A DNA stretch of 32,900 nt from Candidatus Methanoplasma porotermitis (GTDB lineage Archaea > Thermoplasmatota > Thermoplasmata > Methanomassiliicoccales > Methanomethylophilaceae): the NCBI GenBank assembly GCA_031290095.1, contig JAITOF010000095.1, positions 1 through 32,900 on the forward strand. The letters run 5' to 3'. Each line of letters starts with the position of its first letter. Position 1 is the stretch's first letter. Under the pieces are notes generated by a model. That model was not told the DNA's origin. It made no database searches and worked only from the letters and a program-made list of their open reading frames with translations. Shown in pieces: positions 9,839 to 18,120 of this stretch. Position numbers and translations under genes: made by a program.

Positions 9839-11068
9839 ATGTGTTTGATATGGAATACAGTCGGCGATACTATGAGCGGCAAAGGATACGGGTTCGCCAC
9901 GCGCTCGGTGCACGTGGGCAATGAGATCGACAGGCACAGCGGCGCCATACGCTCGCCGATAACGATGGCCAACAGCTACGCCCTGCCTTACGATCCGTCT
10001 GAATTGAACTGGAGCTCGGCAGAGGGAAGCATATACACCCGGAACGGCGGGGCGAACCAGAGGCAGCTGCAGGAGAAGCTCGCCTCCTTGGAAGGAGGGG
10101 AGGACTGCGTTGTCCTCGCCTCTGGAATGGCGGCCATCTCTGGAACGTTCTTCACCTTCCTGAAGGCCGGGGACCACGTCGTGTTCGGGGACAACACCTA
10201 CATCGGCGCATACCGTCTGCTGAACGAGCTGCTTCCTCAGAAATACGGGGTGGAGACGACGATGGTCGACTCCTCTGACCTCGAAGCGCTGAAAGCGGCG
10301 ATGCGCCCGAACACCCGGCTCGTCCACATCGAGACGCCAGGGAACCCCACTCTGAAAATCACAGACATACGCGCGGTCGTGAAAATCGCGCACGGCGCCG
10401 GCGCGTTGATCTCGTTGGACAACACGTTCGCGTCGCCGTTCCTGACCCGCCCTCCTGAACTGGGCGTAGACCTGACGATAGAGAGCCTTACAAAGTACGT
10501 CAACGGCCACGGGGACGCGATGGGCGGCGCCGTCATAGGCAAGAAGGCGTTGATCGACAGGATAAGGGCGGATGCCATGGTCAACCAGGGCGGGACTATC
10601 AGTCCTTTCAACGCCTGGCTCATATCCAGGGGCGCGGCCACCTTCCCGCTGAGGATGCGCCAGCACTGCGATTCCGCGCTGAAGATGGCTGAGTTCTTGG
10701 TGCGGCAGCCGTCCGTGCGGTTCGTAGCCTATCCCGGATTGGAGAGCCACCCCGGGCATTCTATAGCGAAGTCTCAGATGGGCGGCGGCTTCGGAGGCGT
10801 CCTGTCTTTCGGCCTCCATGCCGACCATGACGCGCACAACAGGTTCGTCAGCAACCTGAAGCTGATAATCTCAGCCGTCTCCCTCGGCCACGACGAAAGC
10901 CTCATAGCCTTCCTCGGGGAGGACGACGAGAGGATGCACCTGTTCCCAAAGGAGTTCAAAGGCGGGTTCTTCCGCATGAGCGTCGGCATAGAGGACGCCG
11001 AGGACGTCATCGACGACGTGCGCCAGGCGTTGGAGCGCACAGGCCTTCCTACGGACGGGCCTCGATGA
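9839..11068 (+). CDS. Cys/Met metabolism PLP-dependent enzyme (cystathionine gamma-synthase/lyase or methionine gamma-lyase family)
   Basis: PLP fold-type I motifs: ETPGNPTLKITDI, LISLDNTFASPFLTRPPELGVDLTIESLTKYVNGHGDAMGG. Start may be internal at MSGKGYGF (9872). Confidence 0.95.
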   Translation: MCLIWNTVGDTMSGKGYGFATRSVHVGNEIDRHSGAIRSPITMANSYALPYDPSELNWSSAEGSIYTRNGGANQRQLQEKLASLEGGEDCVVLASGMAAISGTFFTFLKAGDHVVFGDNTYIGAYRLLNELLPQKYGVETTMVDSSDLEALKAAMRPNTRLVHIETPGNPTLKITDIRAVVKIAHGAGALISLDNTFASPFLTRPPELGVDLTIESLTKYVNGHGDAMGGAVIGKKALIDRIRADAMVNQGGTISPFNAWLISRGAATFPLRMRQHCDSALKMAEFLVRQPSVRFVAYPGLESHPGHSIAKSQMGGGFGGVLSFGLHADHDAHNRFVSNLKLIISAVSLGHDESLIAFLGEDDERMHLFPKEFKGGFFRMSVGIEDAEDVIDDVRQALERTGLPTDGPR

Positions 11069-11104
11069 AACCCTCTCGCGCCCCGAAGATTCGATGTGGT
11101 CCCA

Positions 11105-14100
11105 TCAGGGCCATGTAACACTAAAATATACTGTTTCCTTGGCCCCAGTGCTATTATCCAAATTGTGCTTTTTTGTCCTTGCGTACCAAACAGTGGACGT
11201 TTTACATGTGGCGTAGAACGCTGCGCAAGCAAGCGTTTGTATTTTTCCACCAGTTAATGAAACTTGGAGATCAGCCTCCATATCCAGGGTGTATTTTTCG
11301 TACAGCTTAACCATTGCATCGACTGCGGACTGCGGATCGTCTACATCAATATGATTCTCCCCCGTGTCCCTATAATCATCCTGAATGGCGGTGGCGGCAA
11401 CCCGTGACAACTCTGTTCCTTCTGTTTTATGCTTGCCCTCATCAGGCAACATCAATTCTACCCTACTGAACGGCCCCGCTACATCCATCACCTTCATTAA
11501 CCTTTCCGCTTTGTATGACAAGTACCCTATCAGCACCTGGGGTCGCGTTCCAAAACCCATAGGATGCCTGATCTGGTCTAACTCATATTCCTTTTCCTCT
11601 CCGACAGGCATGTTTGCCTCTCTAGTTATATATTTGCCCACTGCTCCTCCTGAATTACGTGCAGGTTCATCACAGGCGTTGGACCCTGATTCACGATCGG
11701 GACGGTACTTTGCCGCTGGCGTGTATGCGACTCTGAATTGTATTTTTTCCCTCACACTTGATTCTATGATGCCAAATATAAGTGGTTGCGTCATTCCACT
11801 GATGTCTATTAAAAACTCTTCACGACGGATGAGCGTATTGATGGATTTGATTGTTTCTAGATATCCATCCGTACCTGTGGGATATTGTTCAATATGTATT
11901 TTGTCCTTGGAAAATTTCTGTCTAACCTCTGTTTCAAGAGAATTGTCTTTGGGCTGAATTTCGTCATATTTTATGAATATTACCTCATCAAAATCATGTG
12001 CAACCAGTACCCTCTTGAGGGATTCGATACATCTGTCTTCAAATCCGTCAGCAACCACAAGATATCTGAAACGTTTACGCGATTCGGCCATAGGGCTGAT
12101 GTTTATGGCTAAGCCACGTGATCCGGTAGCCTTTATGGGGATGAGGGCCGCAGGTTTCTCTTCAATGTGGCGACCTTTGTCTGGAGAATCAACGTCAGAA
12201 TCCTCAAGCCGACTCTGTATCTGTTTTATCACTGTGTTCTTACCTCCCAGGTATTTTTTGTGCCCTGGGCATAAATGTTCCAGTTTAGGGGATGCGAGCC
12301 ATTCTTTCAGAACATCGTCTGTCAACGTTAGGCTGTGTGACTTTCCAAGGGGCGCGTAAAAGTTAATCCCAAAGATTTTTCTGAAAATCAACCGGTCATT
12401 TTCACCTTTGACATCCGATTCACTCTTTCCGCGCCGGACCACAAACATTGAGGAATCGATTAGTTCGAATATTTTATCATACTCTTTCTTCCCCGCACAA
12501 TGCTTGATGGAAGGTATGATTAGAGTTCCGATCTGCATCGGTTGGCCATCTTTATCTTCATAACAAACGAAAAGGTTTGAGGCCTGTGCAAACGTTTTCG
12601 CATACTCGTCTAGGTGTCTCGAGGGACTCCTGTTTGATTGGTTCGTTTTTCTACCTTCACATGCATCCATGAAGCAGTCTTGTTGATCTTTTGGCGATAC
12701 GGCCGTTCTTTGATGTGATTTATTGTACTTTCCATACAGTTTTTTAAAAATATAGATAATGTCCCCAATATTGCCAAGACAGAGTTCGCACAACGCATCA
12801 AATCCAAAATAGGTTTCCTGTACATGCCTATTCGTTGATTTGACATTGGAGTAACGCCCAACATTAGCTCTTATGTGTCTTGCAATACTAGCGTGTGTGC
12901 GTTTTTTTCCCATTACCTTTTCTACAGTAACGTGGGAGTTTGGTTCAATTAATTTCAGCCGGCGTTCCAGTATTCTTTTTGCATGGTTGGTCATGTGCCA
13001 GTAATCGGTATTGCGTTCAATCTCCACGATATTGCCCAAATCGATTAAATTATAGTCCCTGCCCACTGTCAAATTTACGTCCAAATTGACTACCGATTGA
13101 GATTCGCTTGATATTTTGAAAGAAAACAAATTATTAGGCCTCAGAAACGTGTTCAGTAGTCCAGATATGATTTTGTCGTTTTTACAATGCCTGAAACTGG
13201 CATCATCCAGTAAAAAATAGACCATACTGTCCGTGAAACATGGAGTTAGACCTCTAACAATTCTAGCTAGCTCTTCGAACATATCCACCGTAGTAATTTT
13301 CGATCCATATGTCCGATTTGTCTTATTTTTGTCTCCGGGCTTGTAAAAACATTCTAACTCCCCCGTCATATACATCTCTATTTCGTCAAAACTGCTTAAT
13401 TCTGGCAGCACATCTATGTCAAAAACATATCTTATTGCATCACCTATTCTTCCAATACAGTGCTTCGGCATCGGTAGAAGACGTGTATCGATGTGCTGGA
13501 TGTGTCTAGCCACATCAATAATCCTCTGCAAGTATCTCCAGAACAACATGTTGATCCATTCACCCTCAGTCTCCCCACACCCCACCAGGTTAGAACATGA
13601 AACGGTTATCCCCACATAGTGGTCGTCAAAAACTTTTTTGCCCCCGACATGCACTGCCCTAGCATGAAAATCAAGCGTGTATAGAAGCATTGTTTTTCCA
13701 CACCCGCGCATGCCTGTTATCAGAACCGGGAGTTTATTTGACAGCGTGTCGTAATTAGGGTCGGCTTCACCTTCGGGAATGAGTTCATAGACGTGGACAG
13801 GTTTGACGTTTATGGCATTTATGCTATCGCTGATATTATCAAGTCTGAGTTCAGTCTCCCATTGCGGACGGGAGAGCCCGGCTGAAAGTCCATATTCAAT
13901 CTTAGTTTTGATATCCCTCGGATTCACATCACAATCAGCTTCCGAAGCATTTAAGATAGATGAGTCTTCATCTAAGTAGCGAACAAGTTTGTCGCGCCTT
14001 ACATCTGCCACATTGGAATCATTCTTTTTAGAAACTTCTAATAATCTATTAAATATTGTCCTGAAGTGAAGTCCAATGTTTTGCTGATCGTCAGGTTTCT

Positions 14101-14873
14101 TACCATCGCCTCCGAAATTGACGGGATCGGCAGAATTTATATCAATGGCAACAAGGAAAATGTTTCTATCTAATGCCTCGTGTCTTCTATTTGCGTCGGA
14201 GAGTTTTTTAACGATGATGTTTCCTCCGTGGAGATCGTTGTGGTGAATGCCTTTGGTCTTAAGGGCTGCCCATAAATCTAATAGGTCCAAGCACACCTGC
14301 GCACAGGTCATTGCTGTAATATTGTCGTCATTGTTGAGATATTTTGTTAGTGTATCTCCAGACACATACTCCAAAACAGCCACGTGACAGTCGAGAGAAG
14401 TCCCGTCTCCAAATGTGACTGTGGACTCGAACCGCCCCTCTATTTTGGCTATGTGGATATCCCCTCCATCTGCCTCACTCAATTCTCTGTGACGCTCGGA
14501 CTCTTTATCAAAATTCTTATAAAAGTCCGCTGGATATCCTTTTTTCTCATACGCCTTATTTGCTTCTTCATATACACCTTTTGGTATAATCTTCAGTATG
14601 CATTCTCGAAAACTGCTTCCATTAAATCCGTTTGGCATAGTACACAGATATGCCAGTGAATACTAACCACGGGAGCCGTGTTCTGACTTTGAAACAGTGT
14701 ATGTTGTCCTGTCAAATGTACCGTCTTCATTATCTTTTAAACGAACAATCGATTTAGGGGGACAATTTATAAAGTGATTGTAGTCACGATTGCAACTGGG
14801 ACAAACTCCCCCCCCCCTCCTCCTCCTCACCCGCAGGGTGATCGGGATGCTCAAAACAGCATCTGTTTGCCAT
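11105..14873 (-). CDS. Zn-ribbon / Ser-Thr kinase-like / ORC-CDC6- or STAND-like ATPase / tandem CARF-like domain protein. Reading frame interrupted by G10 tract (14808-14817) and in-frame TAG (14663-14665)
   Basis: Uninterrupted part 14638-11105 (1177 aa) has HHNDLHGGNIIVKK (kinase catalytic loop), VLITGMRGCGKTMLLYTLDF (P-loop), MVYFLLDDASF (Walker B-like), and two Rossmann-like blocks with IDISGMTQ and VSLTGGKIQ. Upstream same-frame CPSCNRDYNHF...TYTVSKSEHGSRG-TAG-YSLAYLC continues directly into MPNGF...ILKIIPK. MANRCCFEHPDHPAGEEEEGGG at 14873 joins if one G is removed; 14873-11105 is then exactly 1256 codons including the stop. Confidence 0.75.
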
Positions 14874-14903
14874 TGGTACCCTAATAAGTGTATGTTGAAT
14901 AGG

Positions 14904-14916
14904 CATATAATATACA
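14904..14916 (-). promoter_or_regulatory. Candidate archaeal TATA box for the kinase/ATPase gene
   Basis: AT-rich TATATTATATGC on the minus strand ~30-40 nt upstream of ATG at 14873, consistent with a near-leaderless transcript starting at MANRCC. Confidence 0.45.
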
Positions 14917-15029
14917 TTGCAAAGGAATCCGATGGAACCAAGATCTAAAAGTCTATACATGACTCTGAACAAGATTTCAACGGAGACATAGACGGTTCAA
15001 AATAAATACCGTCCGTCGCATGTTGTAAC

Positions 15030-16637
15030 GTGGCGTCCGACGTTAAAGTGGTGCTCATAGACGGATACATCGACGACCCGGCGGCGCTGGGCGTGCCGCC
15101 CTACATCTCGCCGATGGTACGTGCGGTCGCGGGCGCGGCGACCGACGCAGGGGGAGACGTCGAATACGTCTCGGCGGACATGCTTCGCAAAGGGAGGCCG
15201 ATCCCGAAAGCGGACGTCAGCGTCGTGCTGTCCGGGAGCACGGTGCCCGGGAAATATTTGCGATCCATGCCCATGTCCCTTAAAGAGCTGACTGCTTTGG
15301 CCCCTAGGCTGAGCGGGTGGAAGCTCGTCGGAGGCTCCGCCGCTTCGTCCGAGGCCGCCTCGCTGTTCGATTTTGCAATCGAGAAGGATCTTGCCGCATC
15401 CCTGTACGACGGGATGTCCGGGAAGGAGGTGGGCGAGCGGTTCAGGACGCTGGACGAATGGAACAGATGGATGCTGAAGGGCGCGTCGGTCGTGAAGCGG
15501 CATCAGGACTTCCCGACGCCCCTGACGGTCGAGATAGAGTCGTACAGAGGATGTCACAGATACCGGAGCGGCGGATGCTCGTTCTGCATAGAACCCCTCA
15601 AGGGGGCCCCGTTGACGCGGTCTCCGGAGGATATAATCGCCGAGGCCGCCGAGCTCAGGTCAATAGGCGTCCGCAACGTGAGGGTGGGCGGGCAGACGTG
15701 CATAATCTCCTACGGCGCCGTTGCGGGAGACGTGCCGAAGCCGAGGCCCGACATGGCGCACGAACTGTTTAGCGGCCTGCACGCCCTCGGGTTCGACGTC
15801 CTCCATGTGGACAACGCCAATCCTGCGGTGATCTCCGAGTATCCTAGCGAAGCCGAAGAGATCGTAGAGACGCTAGCGGAGTTCTGCACTCCCGGCAACG
15901 TCTTGGCGCTGGGACTGGAGTCCGCCGACCCGGTCGTGAAGGACCTCAACAACCTTAACAGCACGGCAGAGCAGGTCATGGACGCCGTGAGGCTCATAAA
16001 CCGCATAGGGGGCGGGCGTGGAGGGAACGGCCTCCCCAGGATACTTCCGGGACTCAACATCGTCTGCGGACTGGACGGTGAGACGCGTTCCACCTACGGC
16101 ATGAACATGTCTTTGCTGAAAAGCATCCTGGACGAGGGCCTTGTCGTGCGCCGCATCAACATAAGACAGGTGCTCCCGCTGAGGAAGGACTTCGGGACGA
16201 GGGTGGACCGCCGCGCGTTCGTTGCGTTCAAGGACTCTGTGAGAGAAGACATAGACCGGGAGATGCTGAAGAGGGTGGCGCCTTACGGGACGGTCGTCAG
16301 ATGCGTCTACGCGGAGATCCACGACGGGAACACGACCTTTGGAAGGCAGATCGGGTCTTATCCCCTTCTGGTCGGCATCCCTTACAAAGTCGACTTGGAC
16401 ATGATGTACGACGTGTTCGTCACAGACCACGGGTTCAGGTCGATAACAGGGGTGACGTTCCCCTTCGACGTGAACAGCATGCCCATGTCCGCTGTGGAGG
16501 CTCTGCCGGGCATCGGGAAGAAGCGGGCCGCCAAGATCGTCATAGGGCGGCCGTACAGAAGCTTGGACGAGCTCGCCGACGTGTTGGACGACCCGGAAGT
16601 CGCGCTCCCTCTTGAAAAGATAGTCACTTTCGGATGA
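15030..16637 (+). CDS. Radical SAM protein with C-terminal helix-hairpin-helix (COG1031-like)
   Basis: GTG start. TVEIESYRGCHRYRSGGCSFCIEPLKG, GLNIVCGLDGET, C-terminal VEALPGIGKKRAAKIVIGRPYRSLDEL (HhH). Confidence 0.88.
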   Translation: MASDVKVVLIDGYIDDPAALGVPPYISPMVRAVAGAATDAGGDVEYVSADMLRKGRPIPKADVSVVLSGSTVPGKYLRSMPMSLKELTALAPRLSGWKLVGGSAASSEAASLFDFAIEKDLAASLYDGMSGKEVGERFRTLDEWNRWMLKGASVVKRHQDFPTPLTVEIESYRGCHRYRSGGCSFCIEPLKGAPLTRSPEDIIAEAAELRSIGVRNVRVGGQTCIISYGAVAGDVPKPRPDMAHELFSGLHALGFDVLHVDNANPAVISEYPSEAEEIVETLAEFCTPGNVLALGLESADPVVKDLNNLNSTAEQVMDAVRLINRIGGGRGGNGLPRILPGLNIVCGLDGETRSTYGMNMSLLKSILDEGLVVRRINIRQVLPLRKDFGTRVDRRAFVAFKDSVREDIDREMLKRVAPYGTVVRCVYAEIHDGNTTFGRQIGSYPLLVGIPYKVDLDMMYDVFVTDHGFRSITGVTFPFDVNSMPMSAVEALPGIGKKRAAKIVIGRPYRSLDELADVLDDPEVALPLEKIVTFG

Positions 16638-16956
16638 TTGCGCATGTGTGCAGGCTTGGCCGCCGCCTATCCGTAGGCGATAGAGGGTGCGCCCTTCGGA
16701 GAATTCCCGCTATCGGCGACGACAGAAGCTATTAACATGCTGTCTTCCTTCATACTATGGGACACGCCCAGAATGAGTTTCGAAGGAGTGCGCTCGTTTG
16801 AGATTCTTCCGAACATATGGTGGCAAACGTCATGCGCATAAACAACCTATATGACAATGAATCTGTTGCTCTGGTACACGTATTCTTTGCAGGGCGGGGC
16901 GTATGAGGCGCGTACAGTATTTAGTCGCCTCCGGCCCTCTTCCAAGGGGGAGGAGG

Positions 16957-17492
16957 ATGCGCCATTGGTTTTTCAACGGAGGCAAGCCGATGTTTTTTCC
17001 AGACGAGATCTGTGTCGAGGTGACAGACCCCGACATCGATGGGGGGATGCCGTTCCGGTACCCTTACAGAGGGGACATAGGGGTGTCTGACGCGCCCCCT
17101 GACGATGTGACAGAGTTCAGAAAATGCATTGGGATAGGTTTGCCAGATCATTGCTACTCGATTGGCTATGCTATGTTTCTGGACAAAGACGAGGAAGCTT
17201 TGAAGATGAGATTCGAAGATGCTCCTGGCATAGAGTTTGAGCTTGGCGTTGGCGCGAGCCGCGACAGGTCGATAGTCGCTACGAGACGGTTTTTAGCCTT
17301 CGTCAGGCATATCGTCAAAGAACTGGGCGAGGCATGGGGATCGTGTTCTGGACGGGCGATACGCAGAGGAGCGCGTCAGACTGGATTATAATGGAAGTTC
17401 CGGTAGACGACATCTTCAGCCTCGTCGATGGCAAAGATTCATTCGAGTTCAAGTATGGCACACTCTACAAGTTCGTACGCAACTGTGACTGA
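16957..17492 (+). CDS. Hypothetical protein, apparently frameshifted at 17336-17339
   Basis: Purine-rich GGGGGAGGAGG precedes ATG at 16957. Frame codes to VKELGEAWG and then switches. With one extra G the reading continues GIVFWTGDTQRSASDWIIMEVPVDDIFSLVDGKDSFEFKYGTLYKFVRNCD to TGA at 17490-17492. Confidence 0.55.
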
Positions 17493-17674
17493 GACCCCAC
17501 AGACGTTGCGTGTGTTGCGAGTTCGGCAACGGGGGGTTCTTATTTCTCTCTGACATTCCCATTAGGCGTAACCTATCCCAAATCCAATAGGCGTGCCGTT
17601 CGTGGACCTGTTCCGACGGGCATCTGACCTCGGCCGAAATGCCAGCCCAGAATATCAAGGGCCCACAAAGCGAG

Positions 17675-18028
17675 TCACAGCTTGCACAGCCTGCAGCTCT
17701 GGCTCCTGCAGGGTTCGCTGTCGATTTTCCACTTGAGGGCCCATGTCTTCAGCCCGTGAACCACTTCCATGAGCTCGACGCCGGGCTCCGTCAGCCGGTA
17801 CTCGCTCTTTATCGGGAAAGACGTCTCCACCCTGTGCTCCACCAGCCCTTCGCTCTCCAGCTCCCTAAGGCGCTCGGAGAGGACCTTCGGCGTCACCTCC
17901 TTCATCGCCCTCTTTATCTCGGAGAACCTCTTCCACTCGCCTCCCTTGTACATTTCCAAGAGTATCATGACCGTCCACCTTTTGGAGAGGTAGTCCATTG
18001 TTTTGTACACCGTGCACGAATGGTCCAT
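17675..18028 (-). CDS. HxlR-family winged-helix transcriptional regulator with C-terminal Cys cluster
   Basis: 117 aa MDHSCTVYKTMDYLSKRWTVMILLEMYKGGEWKRFSEIKRAMKEVTPKVLSERLRELESEGLVEHRVETSFPIKSEYRLTEPG; tail CRSQSCRLCKL. Confidence 0.95.
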   Translation of the reverse strand: MDHSCTVYKTMDYLSKRWTVMILLEMYKGGEWKRFSEIKRAMKEVTPKVLSERLRELESEGLVEHRVETSFPIKSEYRLTEPGVELMEVVHGLKTWALKWKIDSEPCRSQSCRLCKL

Positions 18029-18120
18029 GGTATGCTTTTAGAAACTTTTTAGGATATATAATTTGGTATCTATTTCATACTTGGTTTATAAAATATACTT
18101 TGTAAGCGAGGCGATTGTGA

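Noticed and set aside
9821-10837. 338-aa minus-strand ORF opposite the PLP enzyme
   Set aside because: Antisense shadow ORF; the plus strand has clear PLP-enzyme motifs.
14876-14941. Start codon at 14941 for the 92-aa ORF (MVPSDSFAMYIICLF...)
   Set aside because: It lies upstream of the likely TATA box and is not protein-like; the MANRCC start at 14873 in the adjacent frame fits better.
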